Assembly (NCBI RefSeq): GCF_030232885.1 | Contig: NZ_JASPGD010000006.1 | Coordinates: 1-64,000 of the forward strand | DNA length: 64,000 nt | DNA from: Corynebacterium sp. MSK297 | GTDB taxonomy: Bacteria > Actinomycetota > Actinomycetes > Mycobacteriales > Mycobacteriaceae | Direction: 5' to 3' | In this document: positions 44,951 through 52,936 of the stretch, in pieces | Layout of the letters: the number at the start of each line of letters is the position of its first letter | Numbering within the stretch: the first letter of the stretch is position 1 | Made by a program: the position numbers and the translations under genes | Notes under the pieces: generated by a model | The model's database searches: none | Told to the model about the DNA's origin: nothing | What the model saw: the letters and a program-made list of their open reading frames with translations, nothing else

Positions 44951-45634
44951 TTAGTCGCGGCGTTCATCCGGCCATAACGATTCAAAATCGGTTGCCGAGG
45001 TATGACGCAACTCCTCCAGCATGGAATCAACCGGATCAGCATCTCGTTCTATATCGCCTTCTCCAGCATGTTCGTCGCCACCATGATCGTCGCCGCTATC
45101 TTGTGCGCCGCCAGTTTCGTGCTTATCGGCATTGGTCTGTGGGCCGATCGCGTGACGGCTGCCATTAACACTGACAGAATCTTGTACAGGCTTGTCGGCA
45201 TCGGCGTCATCAGGCACTACCTGCAAGTGTGCGCGACGCTGCTGCTTTTCCTCCACCACGCGCGGAACGCGGTGCACCGGGTGGTTGGAACGCTCTGGAT
45301 CTGCCGCGTCTGCGAAAGCGGACGTATGCGCTACGGGGCTGGCATCGGGGTCGTCGACAAGACCACTGGTTACGCGACCATTTTCGCGCACCGCAGCCGC
45401 GAGAGCAATCAAATCGTCTTCGTCATCAATATCGACATCACCGACACGAACAATCTCCCACCCGACCGGAGCAGTGATTTTTTCGGAGTGCTTCTGGCAC
45501 AAGTCCCAACTATGCGGGTCCGGCTGGTTAGTCAACGGGCCCACCACCGCGGTCGATTCGGCATACGCATACGTCAAGGTTGCGAGCGCAGGCTGACCAC
45601 AGCCGGGACGGGAGCAGCGACGAATTTGATTCAC
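44951..45634 (-). CDS. DUF3499 family protein
   Basis: A 227-residue protein of the actinobacterial DUF3499 family (Rv3258c position). The conserved part is the first ~100 residues: a zinc-ribbon-like head CSRPGCGQPALATLTYAYA, then WDLCQKHSEKITAPVGWEIV, giving Cys/Cys/Cys/His ligands. The C-terminal half is acidic, His-rich and disordered (DDHGGDEHAGEGD). Start GTG 45634 follows a TAAACT hexamer by seven bases; an ATG at 45670 has no support. It is divergent from the zincin-like gene. Confidence 0.85.
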   Translation of the reverse strand: MNQIRRCSRPGCGQPALATLTYAYAESTAVVGPLTNQPDPHSWDLCQKHSEKITAPVGWEIVRVGDVDIDDEDDLIALAAAVRENGRVTSGLVDDPDASPVAHTSAFADAADPERSNHPVHRVPRVVEEKQQRRAHLQVVPDDADADKPVQDSVSVNGSRHAIGPQTNADKHETGGAQDSGDDHGGDEHAGEGDIERDADPVDSMLEELRHTSATDFESLWPDERRD

Positions 45635-45641
45635 GCCACCA

Positions 45642-45647
45642 AGTTTA
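45642..45647 (-). promoter_or_regulatory. -10 hexamer TAAACT, leaderless start at 45634
   Basis: TAAACT ends seven bases before GTG 45634. Confidence 0.5.
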
Positions 45648-45758
45648 AAGATTGGCTCCAGGTTTGCCAATTGTGGTCAGGGAGTACTCCCGGCAGCATC
45701 CTTTCGATTGAGCGGATGAAACCGGCGTGGCGCAACGACGAAATTTGCCGTTCAGTTC

Positions 45759-45764
45759 TAAGCT
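45759..45764 (+). promoter_or_regulatory. -10 hexamer TAAGCT, leaderless start at 45771
   Basis: TAAGCT ends six bases before ATG 45771. No RBS is present. Confidence 0.55.
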
Positions 45765-45770
45765 GATGCC

Positions 45771-46244
45771 ATGACTGAAAGTGCGCGGTTATCTCCACGA
45801 ACCGACCGCCATGGGCGCGGCCTGCGTAGTGTGCTATTACCACAGCAAACCCCGCGATTTCGTTCCCGCAGCCAACAATTCGACATGGCTGCACTGGATG
45901 CTTTTAGCTCCATACACGCATCCTTCGCCCCGCAATTGGAGGCATTAGACCTCGCCGTCGATACCGTGCCGCGCATGAATGTGGGCTCGGATTTAGCTCT
46001 TGTCGACGACGAAATTTTCAGCGACGGACCAGTCCCACTGGGTCGCGTATTACAGCCCGGGATAGATGCACAAGGCCAACCGACACGCGCCCGGATTGTG
46101 TTGTTCCGGAAACCCATCGAGCAACGAGCCACCAACAGCGAACAACGCAGGCAGTTATTACAAGAAATTCTGACAGTTTTGGTAGCTACGTACCTTAACC
46201 TGGATCCGCGTGATGTGGATGCGCGTTATCCGTGGGAAGATTAA
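45771..46244 (+). CDS. Metallopeptidase-family (minimal zincin) protein, active site lost
   Basis: A 157-residue protein at the Rv3259 position, of the small metallopeptidase family related to minimal zincins (PF06262 type). The usual layout is visible: a basic N-terminus, LDLAVDTVPRMN, GRVLQPGIDAQGQPTRARIVLFRKPIE, and a final helix RRQLLQEILTVLVATYLNLDP. In active relatives that helix has HExxH; here the His residues are Gln and Leu/Val, so it cannot bind zinc in the normal way. It is probably a structural or regulatory relic. Confidence 0.78.
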   Translation: MTESARLSPRTDRHGRGLRSVLLPQQTPRFRSRSQQFDMAALDAFSSIHASFAPQLEALDLAVDTVPRMNVGSDLALVDDEIFSDGPVPLGRVLQPGIDAQGQPTRARIVLFRKPIEQRATNSEQRRQLLQEILTVLVATYLNLDPRDVDARYPWED

Positions 46245-46291
46245 CCACACCTCGAGGCCGGCCCTTCACGGGTACGCGGAACACTCAGGTG

Positions 46292-46588
46292 TTAGCCGAT
46301 ATCGCGCTTCAAGCGGCGACGCTCACGGTCAGATAGGCCACCCCAGATACCGAAGCGTTCATCGTGCTCTAAAGCGAACTCCAAGCACTCATCACGCACC
46401 GGGCAGGCCTGACAAATACGCTTGGCCTCTCGGGTAGAGCCACCTTTTTCCGGGAAAAATGCTTCCGGATCCGTCTGCGCGCACAGCGCCTGGTCTTGCC
46501 ATTCTTGTTCTACCGCACCAAAGAGCTCTTCGATCGATAGAGCTGCCGCGCCGCCACGGAGAATGGCGTTTTTAGCCATATCGTCCAC
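46292..46588 (-). CDS. whiB2: WhiB2-type iron-sulfur regulator
   Basis: A 98-residue WhiB protein of the WhiB2/WhcD type, which controls cell division and septation. The Fe-S Cys are in ALCAQTDPEAFFPEKGG and ICQACPVRDEC. The turn is GIWGGLSDRERRRLKRDIG. I use GTG 46588, six bases after AAAGGA; an in-frame ATG at 46618 and ATG 46579 (MAKNAILR) are alternatives. It sits between the zincin-like gene (convergent) and manC, the order seen in actinobacteria. Confidence 0.93.
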   Translation of the reverse strand: MDDMAKNAILRGGAAALSIEELFGAVEQEWQDQALCAQTDPEAFFPEKGGSTREAKRICQACPVRDECLEFALEHDERFGIWGGLSDRERRRLKRDIG

Positions 46589-46898
46589 GCCGTGTCCTTT
46601 CTCCGTAGTTTCGTTCATATACTTCCAAAGATTAGACAATGAGACACTAAATATCGTCAACCCAGAATCCACCATCAGAACAGAAACCAGCAGAAAACCC
46701 CTGCAAAAGACCTCACCAGTCACAGCAGCAACAAAACCGCGACAATGGGGGTATCTAGCAGGGGTACTATATATAGAGCCTGATCGGTTCCGGAAAACTA
46801 ATCGGCAGGTAGGCGTTCATTCGTCACACAGAAGCGGAGCTTCTCGTCATGCATCGGCGTGTCGCTACCTAAGCATTCAGAAAAACATCGGAAGCATT
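46589..46898. other. whiB2 upstream region
   Basis: A 310-base region with no supported gene. It holds a perfect palindrome CTATATATAG (46767-46776), a good candidate -10 on the minus strand about 180 bases upstream of whiB2, which implies a long leader. AGAAGCggaGCTTCT (46830-46844) is a short hairpin downstream of manC without a T-run. Confidence 0.4.
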
Positions 46899-47969
46899 CT
46901 AAGCATCAGAACTGAACCGGACACCAGTATCCGGAATGTCGACACCTGGCCACACACGCATACCTGGCGCGAGTTCACACCGCGCCCCGATCTGGGCACC
47001 TTCACCGATAACGCATCCGTCGATAATCGCGTTTGCACCGATATGCGCACCGTCAGCAATGATCGAATTCCGGATGCGCGCACCAGGCTCGATGGTGGCA
47101 CCAGCAAAAATCACCGAAGAATCGATACGGCAGCCACCACCAATCTCAGCACCGCGGCCTACCGTGGTTCCGCCCAACAACAGCACTCCCCCGGCGACGC
47201 CGGCAGCGGGGTCCACCAGTGCTTCACCGGTGCGCCCCTCCAGCAGCGGAGAGCCAACAATTCCACGCACCAAATCGGAAGAACCTTGCACAAAGTCATC
47301 GGGGCGTCCCATATCGCGCCAATACGCAGCATCGACGTGCCCCACCACGCTGCGTCCTTCGTCGAGCAGCCGCGGGAATGTCTCACGTTCTACAGAGACG
47401 TTACGCCCAGCGGGAATAGAGGCAATCAAATCTTTTTTGAACACGTAACAACCGGCGTTGATTTGGTCCGTCGGCGGGTCTTCGGTCTTTTCCATAAACG
47501 CAGTGACCTGCCCATTGGCATCCGTCGGCACACAGCCAAAAGCGCGCGGATCAGATACACGCACCAAATGCATGGTCAGATCTGCATCTTTTTCTTCGTG
47601 GGTACGCAAAATTCCACGCAGGTCAGTTGCGGCTAGCACATCACCGTTGAACACCATGGCGTTGTTGCCGCGAATTTTCTCATACACGTTGCGAATACCA
47701 CCGCCAGTACCTAAGGCTTCTTCCTCAACGACGTACTCAATCTCCAAGCCCATGTCAGAGCCATCACCAAAATATTCCTCGAACACCTCAGCGCGAAACG
47801 ACGTCGACAAAATGACATGGTCAATTCCCGCAGCCTTAATGCGGGCCAATAAGTGCTGCAAAAAGGGATATCCAGCAGTGGGCAGCATCGGCTTCGGCGT
47901 ATTGATGGTCAGCGGACGCAAGCGAGTTCCTCGCCCACCAACCAGAATCACGGCGTCGGTATTGCTCAT
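46899..47969 (-). CDS. manC: Mannose-1-phosphate guanylyltransferase (GDP-mannose pyrophosphorylase)
   Basis: A 356-residue nucleotidyltransferase (Rv3264c type, labelled manB or rmlA2 in mycobacteria). The activation motif is LVGGRGTRLRPLTINTPKPM, the metal site lies in MVFNGDVLAATDL, and a left-handed beta-helix C-terminus follows (VIFAGATIEPGARIRNSI). It makes GDP-mannose for lipomannans and protein mannosylation, using mannose-1-P from the nearby mutase. TATATT ends seven bases before the ATG, and there is no RBS. The specificity for GTP rather than dTTP or UTP is inferred from context. Confidence 0.88.
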   Translation of the reverse strand: MSNTDAVILVGGRGTRLRPLTINTPKPMLPTAGYPFLQHLLARIKAAGIDHVILSTSFRAEVFEEYFGDGSDMGLEIEYVVEEEALGTGGGIRNVYEKIRGNNAMVFNGDVLAATDLRGILRTHEEKDADLTMHLVRVSDPRAFGCVPTDANGQVTAFMEKTEDPPTDQINAGCYVFKKDLIASIPAGRNVSVERETFPRLLDEGRSVVGHVDAAYWRDMGRPDDFVQGSSDLVRGIVGSPLLEGRTGEALVDPAAGVAGGVLLLGGTTVGRGAEIGGGCRIDSSVIFAGATIEPGARIRNSIIADGAHIGANAIIDGCVIGEGAQIGARCELAPGMRVWPGVDIPDTGVRFSSDA

Positions 47970-47976
47970 GGAGCAA

Positions 47977-47982
47977 AATATA
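47977..47982 (-). promoter_or_regulatory. -10 hexamer TATATT, leaderless start at 47969
   Basis: TATATT, close to consensus, ends seven bases before ATG 47969. Confidence 0.6.
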
Positions 47983-48068
47983 ACTGTTCAACATCGACAA
48001 ACCGCGCTTACACACCGAGCCCGAAGAATCTGCCATCACAGTGGATCTGCAACCACAGAGCAAGCGTG

Positions 48069-48971
48069 TCAGTCGCGTGTCACAATCTTCGCCCGCAGCC
48101 CTAACCCGGCGCGCAGTACCGCACGCACCGGCGCTTGGTACCAATGCGGTAGGCGATCACAAAGATAGCGTGCTGCAGATTCATGGTGCACCCGCAGCAT
48201 GGTGGCGGACACAGATTCTTCTTCGGTGGAATGGCCCTGTGCATGACTAATCCGTGCCGACGGGCAGTAAATATTGCTGTATCCCGCGCGAGCGAAACGG
48301 TCACCCAAATCTGTGTCTTCGAAATACATGAAATAGCGTTCGTCGAAACCACCCACGCGCGCGAAAGCTTCCCTGCGCACCAACAGGCAGGAACCAGATA
48401 ACCACCCGGCCGCGCGCTCAGTTTCCATGTCCTGACCTTGTCGGTACCGCGCCGAGAACGGGTTCGCCGGCCACAGGTCCGCCAAGATGGCGTGCCCGAT
48501 TCCATCGACCAAGCTGGGTAAAGCGCGTGCCGACGGATAGGTGGAGCCGTCGGCCTCGATAATGCGCGGGCCGATCGCCGCGGCCTCGGGATGGCGCGCC
48601 GCGCACGCCAGCAGCTCGTCGATCGCACCGTCGTGGAATTGCACATCTGGGTTGGTCAGCAGCACGAAATCGTCGGCAAGCGTCCCGTCAGCTAGGCGCT
48701 CGTCGTCCACATCATCTAGGGCGCGCACCCCGGCATTCATCCCCGCGCCATAGCCGAGGTTACCGCCGGTGCGGAAAAACGTGACGTGATCATATTCCGC
48801 GGCCGCTTTTTCCGGTGCGCCGTCGGTCGAGCCGTTATCAGCCAGCACCACCTCCACCGGGCGGTTTGTCGCACCAGGCAGAGAATCCAGCAATGCGCGC
48901 AGGTGCTTACCCGGTGAATATGTCACGGTGATAACGGGCAATCGGCTGTAGTGGTTAGTTTGCTCAGACAC
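48069..48971 (-). CDS. wbbL: Rhamnosyltransferase WbbL (GT2)
   Basis: A 300-residue family 2 glycosyltransferase. The GT-A fold shows VVLADNGSTDGAPE (nucleotide-sugar binding), the metal-binding LTNPDVQFHDGA, and WLSGSCLLVRREAFARVGGFDERYFMYFEDTDL, read here in parts, which is typical of WbbL. It adds rhamnose to decaprenyl-PP-GlcNAc to build the arabinogalactan linker. The start codon is GTG 48971. It is divergent from the LCP gene with 53 bases between starts, both acting in arabinogalactan attachment. Confidence 0.91.
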   Translation of the reverse strand: MSEQTNHYSRLPVITVTYSPGKHLRALLDSLPGATNRPVEVVLADNGSTDGAPEKAAAEYDHVTFFRTGGNLGYGAGMNAGVRALDDVDDERLADGTLADDFVLLTNPDVQFHDGAIDELLACAARHPEAAAIGPRIIEADGSTYPSARALPSLVDGIGHAILADLWPANPFSARYRQGQDMETERAAGWLSGSCLLVRREAFARVGGFDERYFMYFEDTDLGDRFARAGYSNIYCPSARISHAQGHSTEEESVSATMLRVHHESAARYLCDRLPHWYQAPVRAVLRAGLGLRAKIVTRD

Positions 48972-49010
48972 AATGGGGCTTATGGTAACCGAAAATGTGC
49001 TGCGATGCCC

Positions 49011-49016
49011 TAAAGT
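49011..49016 (+). promoter_or_regulatory. -10 hexamer TAAAGT near the LCP start
   Basis: TAAAGT ends eight bases before GTG 49025, slightly farther than the other leaderless candidates in this window. Confidence 0.4.
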
Positions 49017-49024
49017 TGAACAGC

Positions 49025-50695
49025 GTGAATGATCGAAATCGCTCCATCCGAGAGATTCAGCCTGCCCCGTACTCCCGCACCATGATCAAACAACGCGGCC
49101 CCGGCGGGCTCAAGGTCTTCATCGCCCTGCTTTCAGTGTTGACTTTGCTCATCACCGCCTTGGGTTATTGGACAGTCGGCCGCGTCGGCTCCAGCTTGGC
49201 TTCGGCGGGAAATTTAGGGCTGAGTGAGACCTCCCAGGGTTCTGGGAATCAAGCCCCGGACGGTGCCGTCGATATCTTGCTGGTCGGTTCTGATTCGCGC
49301 ACCGATGCGCACGGGAATGAACTCAGCCGGGAAGAGCTCGATCACCTCAATGCCGGGGAATTCGGTGGTGAAGACAACACCGACACCATGATGTTAATCC
49401 GAGTGCCTAACGACGGTTCCCAAGCCACCGCGATTTCGTTACCCCGCGATACTTATGTGCATGACGACGAGTTTGGCAACATGAAGCTCAACGCCGTCTA
49501 TAGCGAGCACAAAGCGGCCTACCAGCAGGGACTTTCTGCTGATACTGCTGGTGCTCAAGGCCAAGGTGCAGAAGAGGAACAAGCCTCGCCAAATCTCGAT
49601 GTGGATCAAGAACGTGCCGCCATGGCCGCTGGCCGCGCCGGGCTGATTTCAGCGGTTGCGGACCTCACTGGCATTGAAGTGGACCATTACGCCGAGGTTG
49701 GCTTGTTGGGGTTCGTGCTGCTTACCGACGCCGTCGGTGGCGTTGATGTGTGCTTGAAAGAGCCTGTCGACGACCCGATGTCCGGAGCACAATTCCCCGC
49801 AGGGGTGTCCACGCTAGATGGCCGCGACGCTTTGGCTTTCGTGCGCCAACGCTACGGCCTGCCCCGCGGTGATCTAGACCGCATCGTGCGCCAACAAGCC
49901 TATATGGCCTCGTTGGTGAACAAAGTATTGGCTACCGGCACCCTGACTAACCCGTCGACGCTGAACAAAATCTCCACCGCAGTGGAGCGTTCAGTCATCA
50001 TCGATGAGGACTGGGACATCATGAGTTTTGCTACCCAGTTGTCCAACCTGGCGGGAGGAAACGTCACTTTCACCACTATCCCGGTCACCGATGTTGATGC
50101 TATCGGCGATTATGGCGAATCAGTGATCACTGTCGACGAAGACCAAGTTCATGCCTTCATGGACCATCTGTTGAATCAACCAGACGATTCCGCGGACGGA
50201 CCAGATGGGTCTGATGGCTCGGACGCTGAGGTCAGCGCTGGCGATGGCGAAAATCACGACGGTGCCGATGAGCAAGGCCGCGACCTCGTCGAGATAGTTG
50301 CCGAGGGTGCCCAGCTGCATATCCTCAACGCGCAAGCACCCACCGGTACCGCAGCTGCCGTCGGCGCGTGGTTGGATGAGCACGGCTACACCGTGATGGA
50401 TGTTTCCAATGCCAATGAGGGGCTTTATACTACCTCTCAGGTTGTCGCTGCTGATGCCAACGATCCGCGTGCGCAGGCTTTGGCGGAGCAGCTGGGAATT
50501 TCCACGGTCACAGACAATGCCAACCTGGAGCCAGATTCCATCGTCGTGGTGGTCGCCGCTGATTACAACGGGCCGCTGAACGATGACAAGCTTGGCCACG
50601 ACGATGCCACTGCCGCTGTGGGGGAGAATTTCGGCAGCGTGGTGGATGCCCCAGAAATTGATGCCGGCGGGGACGGTCCGCGCTGTGTTCACTAG
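49025..50695 (+). CDS. LytR-CpsA-Psr (LCP) cell-wall ligase
   Basis: A 556-residue LCP protein (Rv3267/Lcp1 position) that attaches arabinogalactan to peptidoglycan. One membrane segment (VFIALLSVLTLLITALGYW) precedes the LCP domain, which shows VDILLVGSDSRTD, ISLPRDTYV with catalytic Arg, and ALAFVRQRYGLPRGDLDRI. A C-terminal LytR_C domain follows a Asp/Gly linker (LHILNAQAPTGTAAAVGAWL). Start GTG 49025 is chosen for the -10 upstream; ATG 49082 (MIKQRGPG) is an alternative. Adjacent wbbL makes the substrate linker. Confidence 0.92.
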   Translation: MNDRNRSIREIQPAPYSRTMIKQRGPGGLKVFIALLSVLTLLITALGYWTVGRVGSSLASAGNLGLSETSQGSGNQAPDGAVDILLVGSDSRTDAHGNELSREELDHLNAGEFGGEDNTDTMMLIRVPNDGSQATAISLPRDTYVHDDEFGNMKLNAVYSEHKAAYQQGLSADTAGAQGQGAEEEQASPNLDVDQERAAMAAGRAGLISAVADLTGIEVDHYAEVGLLGFVLLTDAVGGVDVCLKEPVDDPMSGAQFPAGVSTLDGRDALAFVRQRYGLPRGDLDRIVRQQAYMASLVNKVLATGTLTNPSTLNKISTAVERSVIIDEDWDIMSFATQLSNLAGGNVTFTTIPVTDVDAIGDYGESVITVDEDQVHAFMDHLLNQPDDSADGPDGSDGSDAEVSAGDGENHDGADEQGRDLVEIVAEGAQLHILNAQAPTGTAAAVGAWLDEHGYTVMDVSNANEGLYTTSQVVAADANDPRAQALAEQLGISTVTDNANLEPDSIVVVVAADYNGPLNDDKLGHDDATAAVGENFGSVVDAPEIDAGGDGPRCVH

Positions 50696-50839
50696 GCGTT
50701 TCCTTGGCGTTCACTAGTCGCTCACTAAGCTCTGCCCAGTGTGGGTCTAGCAGGTCCTAGTGGGTTCTAGTGCGCCGCTCAGTTTGCTACCACACGACTA
50801 ATCCACAGCGTGCACACTGCAGGTCCGCAGCGTGATCCC

Positions 50840-50845
50840 TAGGAT
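50840..50845 (+). promoter_or_regulatory. -10 hexamer TAGGAT, leaderless start at 50852
   Basis: TAGGAT ends six bases before ATG 50852, with no RBS (GGGG alone in between). Confidence 0.6.
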
Positions 50846-50851
50846 GGGGTC

Positions 50852-51565
50852 ATGGATATGTTGTCTCATTTGCTTGCCGACGACCCTGCAAGTCCGCGAC
50901 TGACCGTCTATAACGAAGCTGACGGTACTCGCATGGATTTTTCCGCTCAGACCACCGAGAACTGGGCTTCCAAAGTGGCCAATTTCTTGCGCGAAGAATT
51001 GGATCTTGACGACGGTTCGGTGATCCTGGTGGATCTGCCAGTTTCGTGGCAAACGGTGATGATTTCCCTCGGTGCGCTGGCTGCCGGAGTCACGGTGCAC
51101 TTTGCTACCGACACTTTCGCTACTGGCACTTCCGCTGCTGACACTTCTGGCAGTGACAATTCTGACGCTGCCGAGCCAGTCGTCTTTTTCACCACGACGG
51201 ACAAAGCCAGCGAGTACACACATCGCGGCGATGTCGTCGTCGTGACCACGGACCCATTTGGCCGCGGTGTCGAAGAACTGGGACAGCAAGTCCCAGAGGG
51301 AGCGATTGATTTCGGCCCCACGGTGCGCTTTTATGGCGATTTCTACCCGGGGGAAACCCACCCATTGGCAGAGCTCATTGAATCGGACATCGAGCCCCAC
51401 GCGGAGCGCTTGTTGTCCACGGGGTGGACTGATTCCAGCTCATTCCAGCGTCAAGTGCTGTCGCCACTGGCCGCGGGAGGTTCCGCAGTCGTGGTAGCGG
51501 GCATGGTGGATACGGAGCGGTTAGCCGAGATCGCAGAGAATGAGAAGGTTACCGCGCGGGACTAG
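50852..51565 (+). CDS. TIGR03089 family protein
   Basis: A 237-residue protein of the actinobacterial TIGR03089 family (Rv3268 position). It resembles the N-terminal part of an AMP-forming acyl-CoA synthetase (LTVYNEADGTRMDFSAQTTE, then VILVDLPVSWQTVMISLGAL), but lacks the P-loop and C-terminal domain, so it is unlikely to be an active ligase. A Thr/Ser/Asp stretch around residue 90 is low complexity. It marks the end of the region colinear with mycobacteria; beyond it lie accessory genes. Confidence 0.8.
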   Translation: MDMLSHLLADDPASPRLTVYNEADGTRMDFSAQTTENWASKVANFLREELDLDDGSVILVDLPVSWQTVMISLGALAAGVTVHFATDTFATGTSAADTSGSDNSDAAEPVVFFTTTDKASEYTHRGDVVVVTTDPFGRGVEELGQQVPEGAIDFGPTVRFYGDFYPGETHPLAELIESDIEPHAERLLSTGWTDSSSFQRQVLSPLAAGGSAVVVAGMVDTERLAEIAENEKVTARD

Positions 51566-51592
51566 AGCCCGGGTTAATTCCCGATCCCGGAG

Positions 51593-51678
51593 TAGTTCCC
51601 AATGGCGTATTAGTTCTCGTTACTGAGTAGTTTTCATTGCTGAGTAGTTTTCGCTACAGCGTAGTTCTCGTTGCCGAA
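51593..51678 (+). repeat. 17-bp tandem repeats upstream of fadA
   Basis: Four units of consensus TAGTTYTCRYTRCYGAG at 51611-51627, 51628-51644, 51645-51661 and 51662-51678, preceded by a weaker 18-base unit at 51593. The last unit contributes TTGCCG, the probable -35 of fadA. Confidence 0.85.
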
Positions 51679-51699
51679 ACCAGATTTGTGACATAGACT
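51671..51699 (+). promoter_or_regulatory. fadA-fadB promoter
   Basis: TTGCCG (51671-51676) and TAGACT (51694-51699) are exactly 17 bases apart. Transcription would start near 51706, just before the inverted repeat. Confidence 0.65.
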
Positions 51700-51709
51700 A
51701 CGATTCATA

Positions 51710-51725
51710 ACGAATAATCATTCGT
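51710..51725. promoter_or_regulatory. Probable TetR/FadR operator of fadA
   Basis: ACGAAT-AATC-ATTCGT is a perfect six-base inverted repeat with a four-base spacer, located at the transcription start. A near-identical site lies in the fadE promoter at 56940-56955. Confidence 0.65.
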
Positions 51726-51755
51726 AGACAGTTGTTTCAGACAGCAAGGAGTCTC

Positions 51756-52934
51756 ATGTCAGAGATCTACATTGCCAATGCAGCCCGCCTTCCCATCGGG
51801 AAAAATCAGGGCTCACTCGCCAAGCTCTCTCCTACCGAAATGGGCACCATTGCCGCGAAAGAAGTCATCGCGCGAGCTGGTGTGGACCCAGCGGCAATCG
51901 AATCCGTCGTCGCCGGTAACGTCGTGGCCACTACCCCGTCTGACGCGTATCTGTCCCGCAAGATCGGTATCCACTCCGGCCTGAAGGACTCCTCCATCGC
52001 CTTCAACGTCAACCGCCTATGCGGCTCCGGCGTGCAAGCAATTGTCTCTGCCGGTCAACAGATCTTAAGCGGAGATGCAGACCTCGCGTTAGCCGCCGGT
52101 GTCGAGCACATGAGCTCGGCACCCTACTCCGTCAAAGGCATGCGCACCGGCGGCCTAAAAATGGGCGATGGTGTCTTGGAAGACTGGCTACTAGGAACCC
52201 TGGCCTGCCCATTCGGTACCGGCCACATGGGTGTCACCGCCGAAAACGTCGCAGAAGAATACGGAATTTCCCGTGAGCGCCAAGACGAATTCGCCGCAGA
52301 ATCCCAGCGCCGCGCCGCTGCCGCCCGCGACAATGGCGCGCACAAAGAAGAAATCGTGCCCGTTACCTTGCAAACCCGCCAGGGTGAGGTCGTTTTTGAT
52401 TATGACGAGCACGTACGCGAAACCACCCCGGAAGCACTGGCAAAGCTCAAACCAGTATTCCGCAAAGACGGCACCGTCACCCCGGGTAACTCCTCCGGGA
52501 TTAACGACGGCGCTGCCGCCTTGCTGCTGGGCAGCGAATCCGCTTTGAATCAGCACGGAACCAACCCGCTAGGTCGCGTGGTTTCGTGGGGCATCGCCGG
52601 TGTAGACCCCACCAAAATGGGCTTGGGCCCGATTGCTGCTGTACCGAAGGCATTGAAGAAGGCTGGCCTGAGCCTAGGCGATATCGACCTCATCGAATCC
52701 AATGAGGCGTTCGCCGCGCAGGCCATTGCCGTGCAAGATGAGCTGGGATTCGACCCCGAAAAGACTAACGTGCACGGCGGTGCCGTCGCCCACGGCCACC
52801 CGGTCGGGGCATCTGGGGCTATTTTGACCGTGAAGATCCTGCATCACCTGCGTGCAGCAGGAAAGAAGTACGGCCTGGTCACCATGTGCATTGGTGGCGG
52901 CCAGGGCATCGCTTTGATTGTGGAGGCTGTATAA
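51756..52934 (+). CDS. fadA: Acetyl-CoA acyltransferase (3-ketoacyl-CoA thiolase)
   Basis: A 392-residue thiolase that performs the last step of fatty acid beta-oxidation. Catalytic residues are in place: nucleophile Cys in NRLCGSGVQAI (~residue 90), His in GGAVAHGHPVGASGA, and second Cys in TMCIGGGQGIALI. An ATG with AAGGAG five bases upstream fixes the start. It forms an operon with the multifunctional gene two bases downstream. C. glutamicum is generally described as lacking beta-oxidation, so this locus is a distinguishing trait of the species. Confidence 0.93.
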   Translation: MSEIYIANAARLPIGKNQGSLAKLSPTEMGTIAAKEVIARAGVDPAAIESVVAGNVVATTPSDAYLSRKIGIHSGLKDSSIAFNVNRLCGSGVQAIVSAGQQILSGDADLALAAGVEHMSSAPYSVKGMRTGGLKMGDGVLEDWLLGTLACPFGTGHMGVTAENVAEEYGISRERQDEFAAESQRRAAAARDNGAHKEEIVPVTLQTRQGEVVFDYDEHVRETTPEALAKLKPVFRKDGTVTPGNSSGINDGAAALLLGSESALNQHGTNPLGRVVSWGIAGVDPTKMGLGPIAAVPKALKKAGLSLGDIDLIESNEAFAAQAIAVQDELGFDPEKTNVHGGAVAHGHPVGASGAILTVKILHHLRAAGKKYGLVTMCIGGGQGIALIVEAV

Positions 52935-52936
52935 AC

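Noticed and set aside
45002..45766. A 254-codon plus-strand frame opposite DUF3499 with a hydrophobic start
   Set aside because: The DUF3499 zinc-ribbon motif on the minus strand is convincing; the hydrophobic stretch is an antisense artefact of Asp/Val codons.
46422..47636. A 404-codon plus-strand frame spanning whiB2 and manC
   Set aside because: It runs antisense across two real genes and their intergenic region and has no protein family features.
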